Part shown: piece by piece, positions 17,100 through 25,810 of the stretch
Position numbering within the stretch: the stretch's first letter is position 1
How the letters are laid out: each line of letters opens with the position of its first letter
Assembly: GCA_937864115.1 (NCBI GenBank)
Contig: CALMII010000005.1
Span: forward strand, 62,001 to 126,000
Direction of reading: 5' to 3'
DNA: 64,000 bases
Origin: an uncultured Steroidobacter sp.
Lineage (GTDB): Bacteria; Pseudomonadota; Gammaproteobacteria; Steroidobacterales; Steroidobacteraceae
Notes under the pieces: model-generated
What the model was told of the DNA's origin: nothing
What the model saw: only the letters and a program-made list of their open reading frames with translations
Databases searched by the model: none
Made by a program: the position numbers and the translations under genes

Positions 17100-18422
17100 T
17101 CAGTCGACGATCGCCTGACGGATCGCGCGCTCGTAGTCGATGTGCACTTCGCGCACGTTCTGTTGCAGCATGATCACGGCCGCGATCTGTTCCTGCGGGT
17201 CCGTCCATCCCATCGTGCCGAGATAGCCGGCCCAGCCGAACGCGCCGTTGGAACGGCCGGTGTCGCCGTTGATGCTGTCGAGCACGATCTGCACCTGCAT
17301 GCCGAAGCCATGACCGTACATCGGCTTGGCGTAGGCGCCTTCGCCGCGATACAGATCGCCGACATGATTCGTGGCCATCAGCTCGACGGTGCGCGTACCG
17401 AGAAGGCGCTCGCCGCTCAATGCCACGCCCTTGTCGAGCAGCATCTGGTGCAGCAGCAGATAGTCGCGAGCCGTGCTCGCGAGCCCCATCGCTCCCTGCA
17501 CGAAGTTCGTGCCGTTGCGCATCGCGGCTTCGCCCGTGTGCTCGGGAGGCGTTCTCTGCCAGGCGTTGTCGACCCTGCGCACGACGGGCAGCAGCCGCGA
17601 CACCTCGCTGCGCGGCGGATTGAACGACGTATCGCTCATGCCCAGCGGCGCGAAGATGCGCTCCTGGGTGAACTGCGCAAAGGGCTTGCCGGAAATGATT
17701 TCCACGAGACCGGCGAGAACGTCGGAGCCGGCCAGGGCGCTGTAGCTCCAGCGCGTTCCCGGCTGGAAATCGAGCGGGACGGAACCGAGGCGACGCGCAT
17801 AGCTCGCCAGGCTTTCGCCGGCTGCCCGCACGGGCGGGACCATGCCGACACGTCGCGGATCGCTGCTCAGCAGGCCGGAGGTGTGAGTCATCAGATCGCG
17901 AACCGTGATGTCGCGGGTGGCGGGTACGGTATCGAATTCGGCCGGCCGACCCGCCGTGCGCGGCGCTGCGTTGCTGTCGGCGCCTTCCTTGCGAACGGCA
18001 ACGCGCGGATTCCTGAATTCGGGAATGTAACGGCTGACCGGATCGTCGAGGCGGATGCGTCCTTCTTCATACAGCATCAATACCGCGACCGCGGTCACCA
18101 CCTTGGTGGACGAATACATCTGGAACAGCGCGTTCTTCTGCATCGGGGCACCGGTCGTCACGTCGGCAAGCCCGTACGCCTCGTACTTCACCAGCTTGCC
18201 GCGCCGTGCGACGGCGACCACCGCGCCGCTGATCTTTCCTTCGTCGATATGACGCTGAATGATCTCGTCGATGCGCTTCAGGCGTTCGGTCGACAGGCCC
18301 ACCGATTCCGCGTTGGCGGCTGCCGGAAGCTCGCGGATCGCCGTACGCGCGGCAACCGGCTCAGCAACGAGTGCGGCGAAAGTCGCGACGCCGAGGCACA
18401 ACGCAGAGCGCGTCTGATTCAT
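17100..18422 (-). CDS. Exported serine hydrolase, class C beta-lactamase fold
   Basis: A 440-residue protein with a signal peptide (about 1-25, LGVATFAALVAEPVAA). SSTK at about 104-107 is the SxxK motif and RWSYSALAGSDVL supplies the YxA/S motif. Conserved blocks VRDLMTHTSGLLSSDP, YIPEFRNPRV and AFGWAGYLGTMGWTDP also fit. It resembles the EstB/LovD-like esterase branch. It faces the other S12-type hydrolase gene tail to tail, but the two are not close copies. Confidence 0.88.
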   Translation of the reverse strand: MNQTRSALCLGVATFAALVAEPVAARTAIRELPAAANAESVGLSTERLKRIDEIIQRHIDEGKISGAVVAVARRGKLVKYEAYGLADVTTGAPMQKNALFQMYSSTKVVTAVAVLMLYEEGRIRLDDPVSRYIPEFRNPRVAVRKEGADSNAAPRTAGRPAEFDTVPATRDITVRDLMTHTSGLLSSDPRRVGMVPPVRAAGESLASYARRLGSVPLDFQPGTRWSYSALAGSDVLAGLVEIISGKPFAQFTQERIFAPLGMSDTSFNPPRSEVSRLLPVVRRVDNAWQRTPPEHTGEAAMRNGTNFVQGAMGLASTARDYLLLHQMLLDKGVALSGERLLGTRTVELMATNHVGDLYRGEGAYAKPMYGHGFGMQVQIVLDSINGDTGRSNGAFGWAGYLGTMGWTDPQEQIAAVIMLQQNVREVHIDYERAIRQAIVD

Positions 18423-18540
18423 TCTCGATTCTCCTGACAGGTTCGCATGGGACAGGGTGCGGACTCATTCTGCGATGAGCGCCGCGGATTCTCCAGCCAT
18501 GGACCGGGCCAATCGTGTTTCGGGCGGGTGTGGGCCTCTT

Positions 18541-18635
18541 GCTGTGGGGCCGGCTTCAGCCGGCCTCTTTTCGGAAGTCAGGCTGAAGCCTGACCTACAG
18601 AAACCCCCTGCCCCCCGCTGCGCAGGGGAAGGGAC
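18541..18635. repeat. A-B pair followed by a family C palindrome
   Basis: CTGTGGGG, the A core GGCCGGCTTCAGCCGGCC, a short CTCTTTTCGGAAG spacer, the B core and CCTACAG run from 18541 to 18602. They are followed by CCCCCCGCTGCGCAGGGG of family C. The block lies between the divergent hydrolase and glutathione S-transferase genes, so here it sits in a promoter region rather than at a gene end. Confidence 0.85.
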
Positions 18636-18691
18636 GCATCATCCAGTCCCGATCAGTTGTTACCATACTTCCGGAGCCGATTTCCGGACAG

Positions 18692-19375
18692 ATGAATCAG
18701 GACGCGGAGAACACAACCATGCTCAGACTGCACGGTGTCGCCATCAGCAATTTCTACTGCATCGCCAAGCAGGCATTGCTGGAGAAAGGCATTGCCTTCG
18801 AAGAAGTGCGGGTGATGGCGAATCAGGAACCGGCCTGGCTCGCGATCAGCCCGATGGGGAAAATTCCGGCGCTCGAGACCGAGCGCGGATTTCTGACCGA
18901 GACCAACGTCATCCTCGAATATCTCGAAGATCTGCATCCGGCGACGCCGCTCTATCCGCAGGACGCATTCGCGCGCGCGAAGGTGAAGCAGCTGATCAAG
19001 GTGACCGAGCTGTATCTCGAAGCGCCGGCACACCAGCTCGTGCCGTGGCTGTTCGGCAGCAATCCGCTCCCCGACTACCTGCGCGAAACGGTGCGGCCGC
19101 AACTGGAACGCGGCCTGGCCGCGCTGCGCCGGCTCGCGACGTTCTCGCCGTGGGCCAGCGGCGAGCAATACACCGCGGCGGATATTTTCCTGTACCGATC
19201 GACCGACATGGTCCAGGTCATGACACGGAAGTTCTACGACTGGGATGCGATCAGCACCGTGCCCGGTCTCAGGGAATGGCGCGCGCACATGGCGCAACGG
19301 CCGGTGACGCAGGCGATCGATCAGGAATCGAACGCGGCGCGACAGGAGATTCTGAAGAAGACCGGGCGGGCGTGA
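18692..19375 (+). CDS. Glutathione S-transferase family protein
   Basis: About 218-227 residues. The N-terminal thioredoxin-like domain (about 10-85) starts LRLHGVAISNFYCIAKQALL, continues with the cis-proline region MGKIPALET and ends with ETNVILEYLEDLHP. The all-alpha C-terminal domain (about 95-227) contains YTAADIFLYRSTDM, the usual N-capping region. It is a typical soluble GST that would conjugate or reduce substrates with glutathione. Two starts are possible, 18692 and 18719; GGAG before the second favours the shorter form. Confidence 0.9.
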   Translation: MNQDAENTTMLRLHGVAISNFYCIAKQALLEKGIAFEEVRVMANQEPAWLAISPMGKIPALETERGFLTETNVILEYLEDLHPATPLYPQDAFARAKVKQLIKVTELYLEAPAHQLVPWLFGSNPLPDYLRETVRPQLERGLAALRRLATFSPWASGEQYTAADIFLYRSTDMVQVMTRKFYDWDAISTVPGLREWRAHMAQRPVTQAIDQESNAARQEILKKTGRA

Positions 19376-19450
19376 TCCAGCATTGCGGGCGTTGATACGC
19401 CCGCGCCTTGCCCGGGTCGAAGCTGCCATCGCAGCTTCGACCCTTCCGGC

Positions 19451-22192
19451 TCAGGGCCGCGACAGCTCGTGACTGAACCCGGCCTGCCAGGCGACACCAT
19501 TGGCCGAGCGCCAGATGTCGTGATGACGGTCGGTGGCCACTCCGCCGATCACATGCAGCTTGCCGGCGTGCGGAATGAGCAGGTGAGTCTTGCGCGGCGC
19601 GAAGGGCGCTGCGGTCAGATCGCGCTGCCACTGCACGCCATCGGCGCTGGACCAGACGTCGTTGAAATACGTCACGCCGAAGTAGCCGCTGCGGCTGGCA
19701 CCGCCGACCACATACAGCCGGCCTCCAAAGACCGTTGCGGCATGTTCGTTGCGCGCAGAGAAATGCGCGCCCGCCGCCACCGGTGTCCAGGCGCGTCCGT
19801 CCGTCGAGGTCCAGATCTCGTCGCTGCCGATCGCGGTGGCAGAGTCGCCGCCGGTGGCACCGCCGAGCAGCCAGAGCGCGCCATTGAAGGCAACGACCTG
19901 ATGACCGTACCGCGGCGAGAACGCGGCCGCGGCGGTTTCCTGTACCCAGGTCGTGCCGTCGGCGGTCGACCAGACGTCATTGAAGGAGTTCGATGCGTTG
20001 ACGCCGCCGATCACCCATAGCCGGCCGTTGAACGCCACGGCCTTGTGCGCGGAGCGCGCGGCGAAGCCCGGAGCGGCATGCTGCGTCCACGTGACGCCGT
20101 CGGCACTCGACCACACTTCATTGTTGTGAGTGCGTGTTCCGCCCTCGTCCTCGAAGTAGTCGAATCCGCCGATCACCCAGAGCCGGTCGTTGAACACGAC
20201 CACGCGGTGACTGTCGCGCGGCGAGAAGACACTGCCGTTCGTCGCGACCTGGCTCCAGTTGAGACCATCGGCACTGCGCCAGACGTCGTTGGTGTCCAGT
20301 CCGTCCTGACGGCCGCCGCCGATGAGCCACAGATAGCCGCCGAAGCTGACGCCGTCGGCAAAGCCGCGGAGCGAGAACGTGGCAGGCAGCAAGTGCGTCC
20401 ACTGTGCGCCGTCCTGCGATTGCCAGACCTTGCTGGAGTAGCCGCGCAGAACGCCGCCGATCAGCGTGATCCTGTCGGACTGCTCGACGACTGCCGCCAG
20501 ATAGCTGCGATCGATTTCGGTATCCAGCGCCTCGGGCCGCCATGTCAGTCCATCCGTCGTCGAGTAGGCATCGGCAGTGACGGCGCCATCCACACCGTTC
20601 GCGCGGGTCCTGCCGCCCATGACCCAGAGACGACCGCCGAGCACGAAGGCGGTGTGCTGGAAACGTGCAGGCAGCGATGCAGCACCCTGTGTCACCTGCG
20701 TCCAGGCCGTGCCGTCATAGCGCCAGACTTCATTGACGGTCGTGCCCGCGAGGGGAACGGTGTCCGAGTGATCATTGGAACCACCGATGTACCAGAGATA
20801 GCCGCCGTAAGAAGTCAGTGAGGCGTGGGCGCGTCGGTTGGCACTCGCAGGCAGTGCAGCTTGCGATGTCCAGTTATTGCCGTTGTCCGAGGAGTACACC
20901 GCACCGCGATCGACGAGCCACATCTTTCCATCATGCACGGTTGCATTCACGTAGACCGGTGACGGAGCGGTGCCAAGCAGCGGCGGAGCCATGTTGGTGG
21001 CCAGCATCCACGTCACACCGTCGCTGGAACTGTAGACCTCACCGACTCCATCGAATGGCTGCTGCGGCGCTGCGCCGCCGATCACCCACAACTTGTCGTC
21101 GTAGACGAGCGTCTTGTGCCACCAGCGCGCGCCGAATGCGGCGAAGTCGGCTTCGCGTTTCCAGCTCCTGCCATCGGTGGATGACCACACGTCTGCCAGG
21201 GGTCGATGCTTCGCCGGAGAATCGAGCGGCTCGATGGGCTCGGCACCGCCGATCACCCAGTACTTGCCTTTGAAATAGGCCGCACCGTGACCGATGCGTG
21301 CGGAGAAACGCTCATGGTTGACGACGACCGGCCGGCCGAGCATGCCGTTGTCGGCAAGCGCGTAGTACGCGGGTGTCGTCAGCGTCGCGCGGGTATCGGT
21401 GATGGGAGCGACGCCCGCCGCGGTCAATTCCATGCCGGTACAGGTGGCGCTGGTATCTGTGATGTCGCAGTCGGCGAGGCGCGTGCGGGCGAATTGCAGA
21501 CCATTCGCGCGCGCCGGCAGGTTCACCTCCGTGGAGTCCTGTCCGATCCACGCGCTGATGCGATCGGCCGCCTGCACGTTGAGCGTGTAGGTCGCCTGGG
21601 CCAGGCCGTAGTTCGCATCGGCCGCCTTGGTCGCGGTAATGGTCGCCGAGCCGATGCCCACTGCCGTTGCCGCGCCCGCGTCGACGCGGATCACGCTGAC
21701 GTTCGAACTGACGTAGGCAATTGCGCCGCTGCCCGCGCCGCCGGTCGCTGCGTTCGTCGTCGTCGAGCCGAGCAGCACATCGAGCGGCCCGGACTGCGCG
21801 AACGCGATGGCTTGAGTGCCCTGCGTCACATTCAGGGTGTAGGTCGCAGAAGCCGCGTTGTAACCGCTGCTCGCTGCCTTGCTCGCCGTGATCGTCGCCG
21901 TGCCGACGGCAAGCAATGTTGCCGTGCCGGAAGAGGCGTCGATGGTCGCAACCGCCGTGTTGTTGCTGGAGTAAGAGATCGCACCCGTGCCCGCGCCGCC
22001 GGAGGCAAGATTGGCAACGGTCGTACCGGCTGCACCGCTGACGGTGCCCGCGGTTGCAAAGGCAATGGTCTGATTCTGAGCGGGTGGTGGAGCAGGAGTA
22101 GATCCGCCACCACCGCCGCCGCCGCATGCACCGAGCAGCGGCAACAATACGAGCGTCCAGAGCCAGTTCCATGAGCGAGCCTGCATGGCCAT
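19451..22192 (-). CDS. Kelch-like beta-propeller lipoprotein with Ig-like repeats
   Basis: A 913-residue lipoprotein. The lipobox LLGAC puts the acylated Cys at about 23, followed by a glycine run and a proline-rich linker. Two Ig-like (BIG2-type) repeats occupy about 40-210 (TATITASKAASSGYNAA and TATITATKAADANYG). The rest is built of repeated kelch-like blades, each with LWVIGG or a variant plus a conserved NDVWSSADGVTW segment. This suggests one or two beta-propellers on the cell surface or in the periplasm, for protein or polysaccharide binding. It contains no obvious catalytic motif. Confidence 0.85.
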   Translation of the reverse strand: MAMQARSWNWLWTLVLLPLLGACGGGGGGGSTPAPPPAQNQTIAFATAGTVSGAAGTTVANLASGGAGTGAISYSSNNTAVATIDASSGTATLLAVGTATITASKAASSGYNAASATYTLNVTQGTQAIAFAQSGPLDVLLGSTTTNAATGGAGSGAIAYVSSNVSVIRVDAGAATAVGIGSATITATKAADANYGLAQATYTLNVQAADRISAWIGQDSTEVNLPARANGLQFARTRLADCDITDTSATCTGMELTAAGVAPITDTRATLTTPAYYALADNGMLGRPVVVNHERFSARIGHGAAYFKGKYWVIGGAEPIEPLDSPAKHRPLADVWSSTDGRSWKREADFAAFGARWWHKTLVYDDKLWVIGGAAPQQPFDGVGEVYSSSDGVTWMLATNMAPPLLGTAPSPVYVNATVHDGKMWLVDRGAVYSSDNGNNWTSQAALPASANRRAHASLTSYGGYLWYIGGSNDHSDTVPLAGTTVNEVWRYDGTAWTQVTQGAASLPARFQHTAFVLGGRLWVMGGRTRANGVDGAVTADAYSTTDGLTWRPEALDTEIDRSYLAAVVEQSDRITLIGGVLRGYSSKVWQSQDGAQWTHLLPATFSLRGFADGVSFGGYLWLIGGGRQDGLDTNDVWRSADGLNWSQVATNGSVFSPRDSHRVVVFNDRLWVIGGFDYFEDEGGTRTHNNEVWSSADGVTWTQHAAPGFAARSAHKAVAFNGRLWVIGGVNASNSFNDVWSTADGTTWVQETAAAAFSPRYGHQVVAFNGALWLLGGATGGDSATAIGSDEIWTSTDGRAWTPVAAGAHFSARNEHAATVFGGRLYVVGGASRSGYFGVTYFNDVWSSADGVQWQRDLTAAPFAPRKTHLLIPHAGKLHVIGGVATDRHHDIWRSANGVAWQAGFSHELSRP

Positions 22193-22254
22193 CCTCCCAA
22201 TTCGCTTCTTGTTTGGTGTGTGTGTGCCTGCGCGGCATCACGTTATTTCTGCAG

Positions 22255-22276
22255 CGCAGATCATCGAGGATCTGCG
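22255..22276. other. Small hairpin upstream of the kelch lipoprotein
   Basis: CGCAGATC and GATCTGCG form a perfect 8-bp stem around a 6-base loop in the 210-bp space between two minus-strand genes. No T-run follows on either strand, so a terminator role is weak. It may be a regulator site or mRNA structure. Confidence 0.35.
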
Positions 22277-22402
22277 TCTGTCGCATCAGATTAGCGAGTT
22301 GCTGCGCCGGTTGCGACCTGATTTTTCGTGGAGATGATCTGCGCGCATGCATTCTGCACGGCATGTCACATAAGCGAGAAACCGCCGTCGATCGGAGATG
22401 CT

Positions 22403-23452
22403 CTATGGGGCTTTGATCTCGATGAAACGGTTGAACGCGCGCTCATCGTTTCGAGCAAGCGCTTCCTTGAACTCTTCGGCCATGAAATACACCTCCGTGT
22501 ATTTCGTCCCCAACTGGCTTTGCATGTTCTCCGCAAAACTTTCGTGCGGGGAGCATTCCCAGCTTTCCTTGCATACTGCATTCACGCTATCCGGATTGTC
22601 AGACGTGCAATCGAAACCGAGATCGCACGCCGCCAGGGTGATGGCCACTCCTCTGAAGGGATTCGAGCTGTACTGACCATTCATCAAGGTGAACCCCAGC
22701 ACGTACAGAGCGTGGGGATCCTTCGACAACACGATATCCCGCAGGTCGGCTTTGACTTGCGCCGTCGTCAGTGTCTTCTTCTCCTCCGACCCGTCTTCAT
22801 AAAGTTTCGGAAGACTCATCGCCACGCGATTCACTTTTGCCATCGAGTCGCCGAGCGCCAGGGCCCGATCGAACCAGTACTGACGCGGGTATCCCCCTGC
22901 GCGCTCGGGAAGATGGGCGAACGGATCTTCGCTTGCCAGGCTGATGCAGCGACGAAAATTCCTTTCGAGCCGATCGAGGCCCCATTGCGGACCTTTGTAC
23001 TGTGCCTTCTCCTGGGCAAACTGCGCCTCCGGATTCTGGCTGCCGCGGTAGGTGTGAACGACCAGCACGCAGGTCAGCAACGCTTCGCTCACATAGAACG
23101 CCGCTCTCCCGTCGCCACGCATGGCAGCATCGCTGGCCATCTTGATGAACTCGGAACGATCGGTGGAACCATGGTAGAGCGCGCGCCACTCTTCCGGGGC
23201 AGTTGGCACACTGCCATGCTGTTGTGCCGACAGGGTGCGCGCGTCTTCATCCGGCAGCCCCGCTGCTGCATTCGTCGACTGCGTCCGGCTCGGTGCACTG
23301 TCATCAGGCTCGACGACATTCGACGCTGCCGGCGAAGCATCGTGCGAGGGGACCACCATCGATTCACGCGACGAATGCAGATAAAGACCGATGCCCGCCA
23401 GGACGATCACTGTCGCAACGACGAGCACTCGATGAAAAGCCGCCTTCCGCAT
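22403..23452 (-). CDS. Hypothetical membrane-anchored protein
   Basis: A 349-residue protein that I do not recognise. A single N-terminal hydrophobic segment (about 8-25, RVLVVATVIVLAGIGLYL) acts as an anchor or signal. It is followed by a low-complexity Ser/Pro/Asp stretch to about 85 and a largely helical domain. Six cysteines lie in the domain (TCVLVV, RRCISLAS, AACDLGFDCTSD, NAVCKESWECSP), which fits an oxidising periplasmic location. Its start lies 143 bases from the end of the beta-barrel gene on the same strand. Confidence 0.65.
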   Translation of the reverse strand: MRKAAFHRVLVVATVIVLAGIGLYLHSSRESMVVPSHDASPAASNVVEPDDSAPSRTQSTNAAAGLPDEDARTLSAQQHGSVPTAPEEWRALYHGSTDRSEFIKMASDAAMRGDGRAAFYVSEALLTCVLVVHTYRGSQNPEAQFAQEKAQYKGPQWGLDRLERNFRRCISLASEDPFAHLPERAGGYPRQYWFDRALALGDSMAKVNRVAMSLPKLYEDGSEEKKTLTTAQVKADLRDIVLSKDPHALYVLGFTLMNGQYSSNPFRGVAITLAACDLGFDCTSDNPDSVNAVCKESWECSPHESFAENMQSQLGTKYTEVYFMAEEFKEALARNDERAFNRFIEIKAP

Positions 23453-23595
23453 CCATCAAACTTCGCAAGATGCGGACTGCGCCGCACGTCAATCGACGAG
23501 TATCGGCAATCCTCCATCCGCATATCGTTGTTGCTCGTTCGCGTCCAGGCGGGGCGCGGCAGAAGCATCCCGACGCGCCGTCGCGCGGCACGCAC

Positions 23596-24690
23596 TCAGA
23601 AAAATCCATGTACCTGCGCGAAATAGATTCTGCGATTCTGCAGATCGTTTTGCGGAATGCCGTCGTAGACCCGCGCACCGACGCGCAATTGCACGAACTG
23701 GAACGGCACGTATTCCCATAGCAGGCTGAAGCGGTTCTGTTCGTCCTCGTCGACGTCCGTGTCGGGTTCGAAGAATTCGGCGCTGAGTTTGAGGTTCTGG
23801 CCCTGCGCGAGGCGCCAGTTCGCTTCGAGCAGTCCGACCCATTGCCTGCGTTCGTCGGGGCCGAGGGTTTCGTCGGTGATGTAGTCGGCCTCGGCGAGCC
23901 AGGCGATGGGGCCGGTGCGAATGCCGGCAAAGAGGCCCTGCATCTGCCGGTCGCCGGCGTCGGTATCGTTCAGATTGAAGCCCGCGCCGATGCGCCATGC
24001 GTTGCGCACGTACTCGGTCCGCAGGCTCGCCTGCTTGCCCTCGTCCTGCTCCGGGCCGCTTGCCGTGCCGTTGGTCACGGCGAGTTGTGCCGACCAGTTC
24101 GCCGATTCGAAGTCCACCTGCACGCCGCGATCCGGCGTTGCGAAGTTGATGCCCGTGACCTGGCGGACGAAGGCGGCATCGTCTTCGAGCCGCAGACCGT
24201 ACGGCAGATAGAACTGTCCCGCCTGCACGTTCCAGCGCCGATCCTGCGTGGTGTAGCGCGCGAATGCTTCGAGGTTGGTGCTGCCGCCGGGCGCGAGACG
24301 CTGATCGATGTAGACGGCGAATCGATCGGGAACGGCCGTGATCGCCAGATACGCGCGCACCTCTTCGAGATCGAACTCGGACTGCGCATCATCGTGCGGC
24401 ACGTCCGTGTACGTGGCATTGGCGCGCAGATTGCCGCCGAGCGCGAAGAAGCGGTTCACTGCGCCGGTCCACGTATCCGTGCCCGTGCCTTCGATGCGAC
24501 GTGCCGGCAGCGCGGTCTGCGCCCAGGCGTTGCCGAATGCATTGCGCATGCCGCCGCCGGCAGGATTGAAATGACAGTTGCCGCATTTCAATCCCTCGCG
24601 AACCGCGAAGTACGGCTCTGCATGAGCGATGGACGAAGCGAGAAGCGGCAGCAACGCCAACAGCCACCAGAACGTCGTGCGGGATTTCAT
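23596..24690 (-). CDS. Outer-membrane beta-barrel with an N-terminal CxxCH motif
   Basis: A 364-residue protein with a signal peptide (about 1-24, LLPLLASSIAHA). The mature start contains REGLKCGNCHFNPAGGGMRN, a c-type heme-binding signature. The remainder is amphipathic beta sequence (RRWNVQAGQFYLPYGLRL, WSAQLAVTNGTASG), ending in HGFF with the terminal Phe usual for outer-membrane barrels. It starts in an ATGA overlap with the stop of the upstream cytochrome lipoprotein gene, so the two are co-translated. A barrel carrying one heme beside a heme lipoprotein suggests electron transfer across the outer membrane, but this is inference. Confidence 0.8.
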   Translation of the reverse strand: MKSRTTFWWLLALLPLLASSIAHAEPYFAVREGLKCGNCHFNPAGGGMRNAFGNAWAQTALPARRIEGTGTDTWTGAVNRFFALGGNLRANATYTDVPHDDAQSEFDLEEVRAYLAITAVPDRFAVYIDQRLAPGGSTNLEAFARYTTQDRRWNVQAGQFYLPYGLRLEDDAAFVRQVTGINFATPDRGVQVDFESANWSAQLAVTNGTASGPEQDEGKQASLRTEYVRNAWRIGAGFNLNDTDAGDRQMQGLFAGIRTGPIAWLAEADYITDETLGPDERRQWVGLLEANWRLAQGQNLKLSAEFFEPDTDVDEDEQNRFSLLWEYVPFQFVQLRVGARVYDGIPQNDLQNRRIYFAQVHGFF

Positions 24691-25538
24691 CGCGCCGTCT
24701 CCACCGTGAAGCGCAGGACGAAGTCCCCGCCGGGCGAGCCATTGCCGTCGCCATCGATGGCGCGGGCGCCGTAGTCGGTCAATGCAACGGGGCCGCTGCC
24801 GCTGATGCGCAGCTCGTACGTATCCGCAGGGAATGCCGCGACGCGCGGCACGATCGCGATCACGGTGGGCTGCTGGACGCGGACGGTGACGTCCACCGGT
24901 ATGGCGATCTCGTTGCCCGAGTCGAAATCGCCGTCGCCTCCGCTCATGCGCAGTGCGACCGGATTCGATTGCAGCCGCGACGTGTCGAGTTCGACGTTCG
25001 ATGCGACGACGATTTCACGCAGCGGGGGCTGCACGATCTCGCCGTTCTGCGGCGCAGTGGACGTCAGATGGGCAAGCTCGAAACCGGCCTTGCTGCTTGC
25101 CGTGGATGAAGCACCGGCGGCGCCGTCGACGATCCACTGACGAATGACGGCGATCGTCTCCCGCGACAATGCCGGTGCATTGAGCGGCATGCGTCCACCG
25201 ACCGCGGCAGTGCCTTCGATTTTCCGGATGAGATAGCTGGCATCGGGATTGCCCGGCTGCACGCGCAGCAGTGCCGGCACCTCTACACTCGACGCATTCA
25301 CGAGCAAGGCGTAGGAGGCGCCTTCATCGAGACGCAATCCGAGCGGCGCGGCAGCGCCGGCATGGCAGCCCGTGCACACGGGCGTGAAGACTCGATCCTG
25401 GATGGACTGGAAGGTCGGTTGCAGCTCACCGCTGTCGCCTTCCTCGGGCCGACCGTTCTCGTCCAGTCCGTCGCCGTTGCCCGCGCAGCCCGCGAGTGCA
25501 CAGGCTGCACAAAGCACTGCGAACTTCGTCGTCCTCAT
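24687..25538 (-). CDS. Mono-heme cytochrome c-like lipoprotein
   Basis: A 283-residue lipoprotein with lipobox LAGC (Cys about 17). The CxxCH motif CTGCHAG follows at about 60. The domain continues with GNPDASYLIRKIEGTAAVGG and RMPLNAPALS, whose Met is a candidate distal heme ligand. The C-terminal half (about 150-283) looks like an Ig-type beta domain (TSTAPQNGEIVQPPLREIVV). AGGACGAG precedes ATG 25538. The same cytochrome domain occurs at the C-terminus of the divergent CHRD lipoprotein, so the two genes share an ancestor for that part. It is coupled to the beta-barrel gene. Confidence 0.8.
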   Translation of the reverse strand: MRTTKFAVLCAACALAGCAGNGDGLDENGRPEEGDSGELQPTFQSIQDRVFTPVCTGCHAGAAAPLGLRLDEGASYALLVNASSVEVPALLRVQPGNPDASYLIRKIEGTAAVGGRMPLNAPALSRETIAVIRQWIVDGAAGASSTASSKAGFELAHLTSTAPQNGEIVQPPLREIVVASNVELDTSRLQSNPVALRMSGGDGDFDSGNEIAIPVDVTVRVQQPTVIAIVPRVAAFPADTYELRISGSGPVALTDYGARAIDGDGNGSPGGDFVLRFTVETAR

Positions 25539-25624
25539 GCACTCGTCCTGCTCATGACGCCACCGCAGATTGCTGCTTGCAGGCAGTGAGTGCCCTGTGC
25601 GGCGCGTCTGGTTCATTCGTTCTA

Positions 25625-25721
25625 CTGTGGGGCCGGCTTCAGCCGGCCTCCTTTCCAAAGTCAGGCTAAGGCCTGACCCACAAGAATCCCCTCCTGTCCC
25701 CCCGCTGCGCGGAGGAAGGGA
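25625..25721. repeat. Degenerate A-B pair and family C palindrome
   Basis: The A core is intact. The B core is imperfect, reading TCAGGCTAAGGCCTGA, and is followed by CCCACAAG. A family C palindrome (CCCCCCGCTGCGCGGAGG) comes next. It lies in the divergent promoter region between the cytochrome lipoprotein and CHRD lipoprotein genes. Confidence 0.8.
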
Positions 25722-25810
25722 CGCTCGACTCGCCCTCATCTCAATCATCTTTGAACCGTGGCGAGCTGCTTCGGTACTCACGAACACCAGTACATGAAGG
25801 GAGTGCAGCC

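Noticed and set aside
15538-18422. Two hydrolases as resistance beta-lactamases
   Set aside because: Both have SxxK and fold motifs, but their sequences fit the S12 esterase/peptidase branch better, and no resistance context is present.
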